Shown: in pieces, positions 50,376-60,418 of the stretch | Position numbering within the stretch: position 1 is the first letter of the stretch | Layout: each line of letters starts with the position of its first letter | Source: Spisula solida | Taxonomy: Eukaryota; Mollusca; Bivalvia; Venerida; Mactridae | Reading direction: 5' to 3' | Assembly: GCA_947247005.1 (NCBI GenBank) | Contig: OX365962.1 | Coordinates: 4,747,201-4,811,200, forward strand | Length of the DNA stretch: 64,000 bases | Program-made: the position numbers and the translations under genes | The notes under the pieces: model-generated | Databases searched by the model: none | What the model was told of the DNA's origin: nothing | The model's input: the letters and a program-made list of their open reading frames with translations, nothing else

Positions 50376-51115
50376 ACACTGTGTTATCGTTTAGAGAACA
50401 ATCGAATCCAGACCTTTTACTTGGTTTTATCATTTATACTCACGATATATTTATCGTTGTTGACTGAAACTTAATTTCAAACGTTCGGGTTCCTTTTGTT
50501 CGCACTGTCTGAGCAATTAAGGACGCGCAACTCCTGCATTGTTCCAAGTAACATAGCGGAAAAGATGGCATTGTTGTAGCGATATTGCTAATGGCAGACA
50601 TTTAGCTGTATTCAACCCATGTCAAATACTTGTATAACTTCGTGTTTGCTTAAATATCCGCTGTATTGTCAACAAAACAAAATCAATCCGCGCACGCATA
50701 TCCGTTTTCAATGCCAATAAAATTGTACCAATGTATGTGTATTGTTACTCCAAACGATATGATACTTTGGTGTAACTACAAACATCTGGAACCCAAATAA
50801 TTACTTCCACCACACCGGTCAAAACAGAAATAATTAAACACTTAACTCGTATATTTTACATTGAACAGTTTCATGTATGAAACACTTATTCATACGAGGA
50901 AATGGGCATTATTGTTTACACAAAGTTGTATTGATGAAGGTTAGATTTAGCTTTAACTACACGCATTGTGCTTAAATATATCAGTTTGTACTTAAGGTGG
51001 CTCCTATTAATTTCGGTGAAAGAGAAATATTCGCCAGATTGTAAAGATATTTGGTATGTCATAAGTATGACATCTCAAGTTCACATATCATACTTCAATC
51101 ATACTAAATATCATA
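50376..51115. other. No gene recognised
   Basis: AT-rich sequence up to the 5' truncation point of the second LINE. Confidence 0.4.
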
Positions 51116-51550
51116 TTGTGTAGGCCAAATATGTTTGATTATATCGATAGGTTTATGATACATGACCCGAATATTTTATCCGATCACTGTGCTTTAAGTT
51201 TTATTTTAAAAGCTAGTGTACCGATTGTGTGTATTGAAAATGTTGTTAACTTAGATAGCACTGATCCTGATAGAGTAAAAAAGTATATAAGTGGCATAAT
51301 GATAAGAAAGATTTGTATGTGAATACACTATGTAGTGATGATATGAATGGATTTAGAAAGAATATGAGTACTGTAGACAACATCTTTATACTTCATGGAA
51401 TTATTAACAAATTATAAACGCAAATAAAAAATTATATATCGCATTCATTGATTTTACAAAAGCTTTCGATTATGTTGTTAGAGATATTATGTGGTATAAA
51501 TTGATTAAACTTGGTGTTCGTGGAAAAATGTTAGATATCGTTCGGTCGCT
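51116..51550 (+). pseudogene. LINE-2 fragment 1: endonuclease end and RT start
   Basis: The copy begins abruptly (5' truncation) in the endonuclease C-terminus: FDYIDRFMIHDPNILSDHCA, in which SDH is the catalytic signature of APE-type LINE endonucleases. After VNLDSTDPDRVKKYISG the frame is lost and a large internal piece is missing. NGFRKNMSTVDNIFILHGII (about 51,339-51,400) is the usual start of RT homology, then a stop, and AFIDFTKAFDYVVRDIMWYK with LGVRGKMLDIVRSL up to 51,550, where a hairpin element is inserted. Confidence 0.75.
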
Positions 51551-52369
51551 ATTATATAAATATCAGATGCCTGCCTGCGTGACATTGATATTGTCAACCC
51601 GAGGGCAGAATGTCATCCCGAGGCGAAGCCGAGGGTGACATTCTGTTTCGAGGGTTGGCAATATCAATGTCACGCAGGCAGGCATCTGATATTTATTTTA
51701 TTATACCGAACACTATTATAAGTCTAGCAAAACGTTCACTGCTATGATTACCATAATTAGAAACAGTAGATCTAGGCATGACGGTGTTTTCATATATTGT
51801 TGTGTATCAATTTCACATTCTATTGTATGTGTATGCCCTACGTTCATTTGGTGCATTTTGTCGATTTCTTTAACTAATAGATCATTTTTAAGAAATTATC
51901 TAGAACTTGTGTTATATAAGCAATAAATTAGCTTTTTACCTTTTTTGTATAGATCTATAACTTTAAAAGTGCGCCAAACGTAACGTCGCGTTTTGACGTT
52001 ATGACGTAATTGCTGATGACGTCATGATGTCTAACATACTTGTACATGATTGTTTTATGTACAGTGTTCTTAATCTGGTGAAGTTGAATAAAGGAAACGC
52101 ATCGTTTTGAATACAGATTTGTTTTAGTTGTCTTCTTTTGTCAGTCTATTTTTTAGAAAACCTTGTATATTTCAACAGTCAAAGAACTAAGATCGACACA
52201 GTTACTTGCCCTTGCATGACATTGAAAATGTCAGGTCGATCACATGACCTGACAGTCAGTTTTTGGTCGATCACGTGTCATATGGGTTGGAACTGTCAAT
52301 GACAGTCATAATGTCTCTCTCTGGGGCAATGGGACATTTGCATTGCAGAAAAAAGGGAGGTATAATAAA
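51551..52369 (+). mobile_element. Hairpin-headed element, copy D1, inserted in LINE-2
   Basis: About 819 bp. Its hairpin (51,558-51,694; arms of about 64 nt starting aaatatcagatgcctgcctg) has the apex CGAGGC-GAA-GCCGAG at 51,619-51,633. It is followed by tttattatacc (51,697-51,707), whose exact complement ggtataataaa closes the element at 52,359-52,369. The core carries TGACGTCA (52,017-52,024) and a smaller hairpin, tgtcaggt...acctgaca, near 52,230. LINE-2 homology stops before it and resumes after it, which fixes the boundaries. It has a near-identical sister at 53,081. The 60-codon frame at 51,744 is shifted or extended in the sister and is probably not a gene. Confidence 0.85.
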
Positions 52370-53080
52370 TGATAATATTAAAACAAAATGTCGAGTTAAA
52401 TACGATAATGTACTAGGCGAAGAGTTTACATGTTTATTAGGGGTTCGTCAGGGGGAAAGTCTTTCACCTTTTATTTTTTCGATGTATTTGAATGATATAG
52501 AAGAACATTTTATGTTAAATGGTTTTGATGGTGTTGATGTTGGTACATTGAAGATGTTTTTATTATTGTATGCTGATGATATTGTTATTATGTCAGAGAG
52601 TGAAACAGGTTTACAATTAGGATTGAATCTGTTACATGAATATTGTCAAAAATGGAAATTAAGTGTAAATGTCGAAAAAACTAAAATTATGATCATGAAA
52701 AAGGGCGGGAAAAATAAAAGAAATTTATCATTCACCTTTAATAATATAGAGATAGAGATAGTTAATAAGTTCAATTATTTGGGAATAATATTTACAACAG
52801 GCGGGTCTTTTAACGCTACGTACGAAGCATTGGCGGGTCAAGCGCATTAGTCATTGTTTAAATTAAAATCATATTTGATAAAAATTCCCAGTATGTCAAT
52901 TAGTCATAAGTTAAACTCATTGTTCCTATACTATGCTATGGCAGTGACATTTGGGGGTTTAACGATGTAAATAAGATAGAAACGATTCATTTACAATTTT
53001 GCAAGCAAATATTAGGCGTGAGGTCGCAAACACAGAATAGAACTTGGTAGATACCCTTTAAAAATAAGACGTTTAAGTTA
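52370..53080 (+). pseudogene. LINE-2 fragment 2: reverse transcriptase core
   Basis: From about 52,371: NIKTKCRVKYDN, then the RT block GVRQGESLSPFIFSMYLNDI, YADD (52,569-52,580), LLHEYCQKWKLSVNVEKTKI and VNKFNYLGIIFTTGGSFNAT. A stop after AGQAH (52,850) interrupts, and homology goes on (LFKLKSYLIKIPSMSISHKL, then out of frame IETIHLQFCKQILGVRSQTQ) to RRLSY at 53,080, where D2 is inserted. The ATG at 52,263 lies inside element D1 and is not the protein start. The motif style fits a jockey/Nimb-like group common in marine invertebrates; clade is uncertain. It is distinct from the LINE at 20,310. Confidence 0.85.
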
Positions 53081-53901
53081 TATTATATAAATATCAGATG
53101 CCTGCCTGCGTGTCATTGATATTGTGAACCCGAGGGCAGAATGTCATCCCGAGGCGAAGCCGAGGGTGACATTCTGTTTCGAGGGTTGGCAATATCAATG
53201 TCACGCAGGCAGGCATCTGATATTTATTTTATTATACCGAACACTATTATAAGTCTAGCAAAACGTTCACTGCTATGATTACTATAATTATAAACAGTAG
53301 GCATGACGGTGTTTTCATACATTGTTGTGTATCAATTTCACATTCTATTGTATGTGTAGGCCCTACCTTCATTTGGTGCATTTTGCCTATTTCTTTAACT
53401 AATAGATCATTTTTAAGAAATTATCTAGAACTTGTGTTATATAAGCAATCAATTAGCTTTTTACCATTTTTGTATAGATCTATAACTTTAAAAGTGCGCC
53501 AAACGTAACGTCGCGTTTTGACGTTATGACCTAATTGCTGATGACGTCATGACGTCTAACATACTTGACAATGTACATGATTGTTTTGTGTACAGTGTTC
53601 TTAATCTGGTGAAGTTGAATAAAGAAAACGCATCGTTTTGAATACAGATTTGTTTTAGTTGTCTTCTTTTGTCAGTCTATTTTTTTTAGAAAATCTTGTA
53701 TATTTCAACAGTCAAAGAACTAAGATCGACGCAGTTACTTGCCCTTGCATGACATTGAAAATGTCAGGTCGATCACATGACCTGACAGTCAGTTTTTGGT
53801 CGATCACGTGTCATATGGGTTGGAACTGTCAATGACAGTCATAATGTCTCTCTCTGGGGCAATGGGACTTTTGCATTGCAGAAAAAAGTGAGGTATAATA
53901 A
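53081..53901 (+). mobile_element. Hairpin-headed element, copy D2, inserted in LINE-2
   Basis: About 821 bp and almost identical to D1. The hairpin is 53,089-53,225 with apex CGAGGC-GAA-GCCGAG at 53,150-53,164; ttttattatacc lies at 53,227-53,238 and its complement ggtataataa at 53,892-53,901. The core TGACGTCA is at 53,542-53,549. It splits LINE-2 between RRLSY and NIRYWLK. Both copies have attatataa at the left edge, so the element either starts with these bases or targets such sites. Confidence 0.85.
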
Positions 53902-54218
53902 TATAAGATATTGGTTAAAAATTATCCGAAGTCCGAAACATTATTTACAATATGATGTTTAACGCTTTAGAGCAAAACATAAACAATACGGGTTGGGTAA
54001 GAAATGTAAAAACAATTTTAGAATCGAATGAATTTGCTTATGTTTGGTTGAATCAAGGGGTTGGTGATGAAAAGGCTTTTTTATGCACATTTAAACAACG
54101 ACTAAATGATAATTACTTACAAATCTGGAATAGCGATATTGAAGATTCATCGAGAGCTAGAACTTATAAATTATTTAGTACCTTTAGGTTACAACCTTAT
54201 TTAGATGTTAATATGAAC
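53902..54218 (+). pseudogene. LINE-2 fragment 3: C-terminal region
   Basis: NIRYWLKIIRSPKHYLQYMM runs into the frame at 53,952 (TGWVRNVKTILESNEFAYVW, FKQRLNDNYLQIWNSDIEDS, RLQPYLDVN). In related LINEs this segment is followed directly by NV.KFR...RLR.SSHRLE, which here only resumes at about 57,858, showing a 3.6-kb interruption. Confidence 0.75.
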
Positions 54219-54299
54219 TAAGGCATTGCCTAAAGGGGATTCTATCATCCATTGATACTATATCAAAATAACTCATTACAGTTATTAGTGAGGGGCATC

Positions 54300-55440
54300 T
54301 TCACAGTATGGTTGTTCATACAGTTTGTATTTATTTTACATTTCATGAAATTTAGATAGAATTTTAATAACTCAAGGAAAATTGACTAATACAACAAGAG
54401 GACCATTGGCTCTAAAGCGCTCACCATATGACCAGCAGTTTAGGCAGAATCAGTGACCTGGTGACCTAGTTTTTGACCCCAGATGACCTAGTTACGCACT
54501 TTACCTAGATTGCAAAGCGACAAACATTGTGACCAAGTTTCATGTAGATTAGGTAAAACATGTTCACGAGTGCTCAGGTGAGCTAAAAACTTGACGGACA
54601 TCATCACAGTATGAGCGTTCCTATTCATTTTAAGTTTCATGAAATCATACCAGCTATTTACAAAGAAATGAATGTGAATGGATGGGCAGAGTGAATTATT
54701 CATTAAATCAAGGGCAATAACTCTAAAGAAAATTGTCCAATAACAAAACTTGACTGGCATCATCTTAGTGTGAGCATTCATTTTCGTTTTAAGTTTCATG
54801 TAATTTTACCGGCTAGTTACAAAGAAATGACTAAGAAAGGACGGGCGGAGGTAATTCTTCAATAAATCAAGGGTGACAACTCAAGAAAATTGACACACAG
54901 AATGTGTGTTCATATTCATTTTAAGTTACATGAAATTCTTCCAGCTAATTACAAAGAACTGAATGCAAATGGACTGGCTGATGAAATTTTTCAACAAATC
55001 AAGGGCACTAACTCTAAGGAAAATTTACCAATAATGATAACTTGACAGTCATCATCACAGTAATTGGGTGCTCATATTCATTTTATGTTTCATGAAATTC
55101 TACAAGCTAGTTACAAAGAAAGGAATGCGAATGGACGGTCAGAGTGAATTATACTGTAAATCAAGGGTAATAACTCTTAAGGAAAATTGACCAACTTAAA
55201 CAAACTTGACGGGCATCATGACTTTTTTATTTTAAGTTGCTTAAAAATGTACCAGTTAGTAGAAAAATGGCTGCAGACGGAAGGACAGACAGAAATATTT
55301 AATAAATCAAGGTAAATGACTGTCAAAGGAAAAACACCTGGCAGGCATCATCAAAGTACTGTATAGTTGTTCATATTTATTTTGATTAAGTTCCATGAAA
55401 TTCTACATGCAAGTTACAGAGAAATGGCTGTTGATGGCGA
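54300..55440. repeat. Diverged bivalve-type dispersed repeats, about 130-170-bp internal period
   Basis: Words such as aatcaaggg(c/t)aataactct, aaaattgaccaataa, cttgac(g/t)ggcatcatcacag, ttcatattcattttaagtttcatgaaatt (in parts) and tagttacaaagaaatg recur about seven times. A separate motif block at 54,400-54,580 (gaggaccattggctctaaag, gtgacctagtttttgacccc, ttgtgaccaagtttcatg) reads like an interspersed repeat I recall as abundant in bivalve genomes. Confidence 0.7.
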
Positions 55441-55559
55441 TGCGTCTTTGTAAGCCGTATGGCCAGTCCACACGCACATTACCCCAAGTGCCGGAGTAAA
55501 AATTAAGCATTACATAAGTTCAGTGAGTCACAATGTAACTATATAGACTTCACATAATC

Positions 55560-56815
55560 TTCCTTTTTTGCAAAAATAATCGCGATTATTGTACCTAGTT
55601 GCTCTATTCGCTTAATGCAGCCACCCCCCTGTCAAAAAGTATTAGATTCAGAATTTCTCGCACATTGCTGTTAAATTAATTCTGTTATACTGGAAAACGG
55701 GTTTTATCCTGTAATGTTGATATGGTCAGTGACAAACCGTATCTGCAGTTATAACTGAACTACCTTTTAGGAGACCCCTAAGGAATCAAAATGATAATGA
55801 GCCAGGATATGGTTTTAAGAACAGTGTGTTTTTAGCGCTTTCTTGAATGACGACTAGAGCTGTCATTGATACGACCCAAGGCATATCGATGATTCCAATA
55901 TATAGGAAGACAAACATCGGCGATACATCGTTATACAGTTACACATATAGACAGGGTTCTCGGTAGGATTTTGAAGTAGGAGTCCCAGGACTCCTTCTTA
56001 GCAAAATGTTGGAGTCCTATAATAGACGAACAAGAAACAGGCCTTTCATTCAATGATCCCTTTTTAGCCATTCTACACTGTACATGTTGGGTATATATTC
56101 AGCTTTGAGATAGCACCTTTGGTTAGAGTTTAGACTTGACCCATTTTTACAATTTGTGAACTTACATTTTAACAGAGGGACTGTTTTGTGCAGGAAAAGG
56201 AGGATTTTCGGTGGTTCCATTCATTTACCCAGGTATCGGTTCTCGATATCGACATTACTCGGTAATTAAAACCCAATTTTCCGGATCCGGAATTTCACGG
56301 TCAGGGGGTTAGCGAGCAATAAGCGGTATAGCGGGAGTGTATATTTTTTCTTTTTCAACGTTTAAACATGAAAAACATATAAAACAATTATTGCACATTA
56401 TCAATAAACATCTTAATTTTATAAACTTTAGCAAGAATTAATCAATTATCTGAAAAAATGTTCAATATTTGAAATATTGCATTTTATTCTACACTGTCGC
56501 TTTCGAAGCTCTATACCGATGGTGAGAAAATATACGCATTTTTCAAGTTAATTTAAACATATTATTGAGGCAAAAATATTGTCAGCGAGGTCGTAAAATA
56601 ATGTTGTCAATGTGTTCAAGTAAGACTTTATTCAAATTCTTATCTTTTGGCTAAAATAATCGCGATTTTTGTACCTAGTTGCTCTATACGCTATATCAGT
56701 TTCCCCCCTGACGTACATTCAGAATATCTCGCACATTATCGCTCAATTAATTCCGTAATCCCAGACAACGGGTTTTAACCGGTAATGTCGATATGGTGAA
56801 TATTCTAAAATGTGA
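55560..56815. repeat. Three-copy dispersed unit (two direct, one inverted)
   Basis: aataatcgcgatt(a/t)ttgtacc + tagttgctctat(t/a)cgct begins copies near 55,576 and 56,654, both ending acgggtttta(t/a)cc(t/g)gtaatg. An inverted partial copy (gacattactcggtaattaaa ... gagcaataagcggtatagcg) is at 56,250-56,340. Confidence 0.65.
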
Positions 56816-56880
56816 ATCGATAATCGATTGGTTAAAAATATTGTTGATACCGCTTAGGTCAATGACAGCTCTTATGATGG
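55857..56880. mobile_element. Probable hAT-like non-autonomous DNA transposon, about 1.0 kb
   Basis: The left end tagagctgtcattga (55,857) and the right end tcaatgacagctctta (56,867) are complementary with one extra base; both lead into ATCGAT-rich subterminal sequence, as in some hAT elements. Possible 8-bp target duplication atgacgac / atgatggc with two mismatches. Between the ends, an inverted pair 56,240-56,345 / 56,645-56,815 lies near the centre; the latter also has a direct copy at 55,560-55,730 outside the left end. Confidence 0.5.
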
Positions 56881-57857
56881 CATCACACCGGAGGTCACAT
56901 GGCAGCTACATACTGTAATGGACAGTCACAGCAGAGCGACAGATGAATACCGATCAACACGACAGAAACTTTGTTAAACGCGGGTCAACCAACACAGACC
57001 TTAACTGGATCTGAGGGTTCTTTAAAGGGTCTTGGGACATCTGTCACTTTTTCGGTCTTGTTATGTCTTTTTTTTCCAAAAAAACTTTCTTATAAATAAT
57101 CATAAAAGCACTCATGAAAAGTTACATTGTTTGTATTTTGGTCAATTCTCATATTTTTTCACGGAGATCTGTATTGACAAACCAGCAGTAGACAGTTGTC
57201 CTACATTATAAGATCAATTAACATGGTCATCTAACACAAAATGATTGTTGATAATTAATTCACAATAAATGGTTGATTGTTTGTTGTTGACAATTTGGGT
57301 ACGAACAAATTTGGATACGCTTCGTTTATCAAACTTTATGATGCAAATTAGCATCGAAAGTTGATTTCTTTGTTTACCTACGCCAAATATGTGTATAAAA
57401 GACAGTTTTCCTTGTTTAAAACAAGTACTTTAATCGTATAAGCAGTTATTTTAACGATTGTAGGCTGTACTTACTTGACAGCAGTCGAATGAAACAACTT
57501 CTTCCGTTTGCGAGGGACAGTCTAAAATGCTAACCGACCGCCTTTATCTCGCGCGCTAGCATTCTTACCTCCCCTATCGCGTTTAATGTTGTGTAAGCTG
57601 GCCTTCGGTTATCTCAAGGAACATTTTTAAACATCATTAGAAAATAAAAGATAATTTATTAACAACAAAAATATTTTTTTAATGAGTTTGCCAATTCCAT
57701 TCACGTCTTCAGAGTACCCCGAAAAAACACTTCCTGTACACACAAATCTCAATCGAACAGGGGTGACCAAATTTCGGATGGGTTAAAAACCCGCAACACG
57801 TACAATGCCGTCTTGGATTTTAATCGAGATGCCTTCGGCATCTCGATTAGAATCCCT

Positions 57858-58055
57858 ATAAATGTCGAAAAATTTCGCATTGCATTAATTAGACTAAGAA
57901 CATCATCTCATAGATTAGAAATCGAAGGTGGAAGGTGGCACAAACCAGTAAAAACACCATATAATAAACGTAAATGTAGGTTATGCAATGTCCTTGAAGA
58001 TGAGTTTCATTTTTTGTTTGAATGTCCATTATATAATGAAATTAGAAAACTACAT
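57858..58055 (+). pseudogene. LINE-2 fragment 4: C-terminal cysteine-rich motif
   Basis: NVEKFRIALIRLRTSSHRLE, EGGRWHKPVKTPYNKRKCRL and CNVLEDEFHFLFECPLYNEI: the Cys-x2-Cys ... His ... Cys arrangement typical of the C-terminus of this LINE type. The frame runs without a stop until an inserted hairpin element truncates it after RKLHI. The ATG at 57,813 lies in the flanking insertion. Confidence 0.8.
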
Positions 58056-58469
58056 ATATAGAGGATCTTGCATGAGTGCTCATTACATACGAGTTTTATT
58101 AAACGAGTGGACAAAATGATATGACACGAGGCTTTGCCGAGTGTCATATTGTTTTTGTCGACGAGTTTAATAAAACTCGTATGTAATGAGCACGAATGTA
58201 AGATTCCATTTATCACATAACCTGAGAAACGCTCATTATTGATCAAAAGGATGATGTACGCTGTATATGTTTCAGCCCAAATTCAGCGGTACAATGAGCG
58301 CGACGTCATGGCGACGTTGATATTATCATGACGTCATTGGCGGATCAATGCATGGATTGGCTAACGTCACGTCAAGCTAATTTAAATATTTATTGCACAG
58401 TCTGGGAGTGCCGAACGATATTTACGGCACGGCTTTGCGGTACTCCTGGACCGCAGGTTATGTGATAAA
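58056..58469 (+). mobile_element. Hairpin-headed element, copy E1, inserted in LINE-2
   Basis: It starts tatatagaggatcttgcatg. The hairpin (about 58,061-58,206) has the apex CGAGGC-TTT-GCCGAG (58,127-58,141). Next is tttatcacataacctg (58,209-58,224), with its exact 16-base complement at 58,454-58,469 closing the element. The core has TGACGTCA (58,329-58,336). The end of E1 abuts the start of E2. Confidence 0.85.
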
Positions 58470-58811
58470 TAGAGGATATTACATGAGTGTCTTTCCATAT
58501 TGAATTTATTAAACGAGTTGAATAAAATAATAAAATGCGAGGCTCTGCCGAGCATTTTATCGATTTTTTCAACGAGTTTAATGAACTCAATGTGGAAAGT
58601 CACAAATGTAATGTTCTTTTTATCACATGTTAGCCGTTTCCGGCCGAAACATAAAATAGCTACTTATTTTTCACTATAATAAACGCGCAACTTTGACGAC
58701 GTCGCCTATCCGTTGAATGACGTCGCGTGATAGCTTTATTACACTAGTGTATTATCAAAAATAAATAATGGCTTTATTACGCTACCGCGACGTCAAACAT
58801 GTGATAAAAAG
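58468..58811 (+). mobile_element. Hairpin-headed element, copy E2, head-to-tail with E1
   Basis: It starts aaatagaggatattacatga. The hairpin (about 58,471-58,613) has different arms from E1 but the same kind of apex, CGAGGC-TCT-GCCGAG (58,538-58,552). ctttttatcacatgtt (58,616-58,631) and its exact 16-base complement (58,796-58,811) bound an ACGT-rich core (gacgacgtcgcc, aatgacgtcgcg). LINE-2 resumes at 58,812. Confidence 0.85.
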
Positions 58812-59285
58812 AAATATTATTGGAAGCGTGCAAATATTATTAAATTTATAGATTTGATAAGTTCTGGAAATAAAACTGTCATCAGAAATCTTGTTATACT
58901 TACAAATCCTTTGAATTGAGAAACAAAACATTTTATACAAATTAATACACTCTTATGCAACTTTCACTCCAAGTATAACGTTTTTGTGTGGAATCTTTAT
59001 ACTACAAAAATGTTAATAGGTATTGTATTGTATTTACTATAACTCGGGAAGTTTATTTTGTTTCGAGTTTTCATACACGCTTTTATTCACTATTACCGTT
59101 GTAATTGTAAATGTTTCAATTTATACTGTATTTTCAATAATTTCGACTTGACTCAGTGACTATACATAATTTTGTACATACGTTATTACTGTTGCCATTG
59201 ACCATTTTATGTTTAAATTTGTATTGTAAATATTTGTAATGCTCATAGACTGTAAAGTCTTATGTATTGGAAAATAAACTATCAT
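58812..59285 (+). pseudogene. LINE-2 fragment 5: last codons and 3' UTR
   Basis: YYWKRANIIKFIDLISSGNK and TVIRNLVILTN continue the protein interrupted at RKLHI, then a stop. The 3' UTR runs to about 59,285 and ends cttatgtattggaaaataaa + ctatcatt. The AATAAA at about 59,272 is a plausible polyadenylation signal. Confidence 0.7.
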
Positions 59286-60153
59286 TACAAACTGACGTAC
59301 AATTATATTTCACCGAAAAGGGGGCACCTTAAGGCTGGTCACTGCTGGCAACTATGGTGAAAATAAAAAAAAGATCTGTTTTGATCCGTGTAATTTGTAA
59401 ACTGCATTAATATCCTGTGTTATTTGTTAAGTGTCACCTATGTACAGTTAGGTCCGGGATACTAGATGCTATTGAAGTGTGTGTATGGGCAAAGAAATAT
59501 CAACCATAATTGAATAGATGTTTTACAAAATTCGAAACTATTATATAAGCGTCAGAAGCTATGTAGTGATAAATACATGTATGCTTCACATACAAATAAT
59601 ATTTTAAGAAATATTGTGAGAAACCCGAGCGCGACCAGAATGTTAGTCAATGGCTCGCTTAATAACTTGTCTTCTCTAGACTCGTTTTAAAAACCTTAGG
59701 ATGAACCTTGGCTAAAGAAATATCAACATAATTATAAAATAGATATTTTACAAAATGCAAAACTATTATAAAAGCATCAGAAGCTTTGTAGTGTCCAATA
59801 TGCAAAATCATAGCAAAATGCTCGCGTAATAATTTGTCGTGATTTCCAAAGACAACTCATGACGGATCCTAGAGACGTTGTAATACAAGTACGTAAACAA
59901 AATTTAGAGAACAATAATCGCACTTAGAAATTGAGAAGTCAAACAACAATGGCAATGGTAACACATGGGTCGTACAAAGTATGGTCAAGTATTTATAAAT
60001 ACATACTATATGTGGATGATGTATTATATATGCCAATATACAGACAACATTATACATCTATATACGTTTGCAATGATTTTACATTATGCTTTTGCTTAGA
60101 CTATGGTAAATTTAATAATATTAGCGGTGGACTAATTTTCGTTGATTTTAAGT
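59286..60153. repeat. Direct duplication, about 220-bp period, in otherwise unassigned DNA
   Basis: aaagaaatatcaac(c)ataatt, aaactattata(t/a)aagc(g/a)tcagaagct and cgc(t/g)taataa(c/t)ttgtc at 59,489-59,670 recur at 59,715-59,845. The rest (frames 59,869-60,158) shows no gene. Confidence 0.6.
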
Positions 60154-60418
60154 TATAGTTAGAACATATTAAGTAAATTTTAATGATTAAAAAGGGCGGA
60201 GCGAGCGAACCGAAGCGAGTCCTTTTTAGTCATTAAAATTTACTTAATATGTTCTAACTAACTTAGAATATAACATTCTGCATTCTGATTGTCCGATAGA
60301 AATTAGCGCCAACGCATGAAGTCAAGCCTGTTAAGAGAAAATTTTAAAGATTAAATTTTCATTTAACCGCCAAAATTCTGCGTTTTCATTGGCTCGTAAT
60401 GTAGGTTATATACTAAGG
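60154..60418 (+). mobile_element. Hairpin-headed element, copy C2 (complete)
   Basis: Arms agttagaacatattaagtaa... (60,157-60,195) and the complement (60,221-60,259) enclose cgagcgaaccgaagcgag (60,202-60,219), a widened version of the CGAGC-GAA-GCGAG apex in C1. aacttagaatataac follows; the far end ggttatatactaag (60,404-60,417) is its near complement. The core matches C1 (cattctgattg, gccaacgcatga, accgccaaaattc, cgttttcattggctc). Confidence 0.8.

Larger units (their letters stand above)
54219..57857. mobile_element. 3.6-kb composite insertion inside LINE-2
   Basis: Bounded by ggggattcta (54,235-54,244) next to a mini-hairpin taaggcattgcctaa and by tagaatccct (57,848-57,857), an inverted match of about nine to ten bases. 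The right end is a perfect hairpin (57,817-57,856) with aatcgagatgcc-ttc-ggcatctcgatt at its tip, which is a GAA triloop on the complement. Inside are dispersed repeats and a hAT-like unit (listed separately), so it is itself a nest. No reading frame of note. Whether one carrier element or several successive insertions filled the gap is unresolved. Confidence 0.55.

Noticed and set aside
52263..52370. ATG at 52,263 as the start of an RT protein
   Set aside because: These codons lie inside inserted element D1; LINE homology begins only after its far-end repeat.
55560..56815. Direct repeats as LTRs of a retrotransposon
   Set aside because: The two copies are strongly diverged, a third copy is inverted, and no gag/pol sequence or primer-binding site lies between them.
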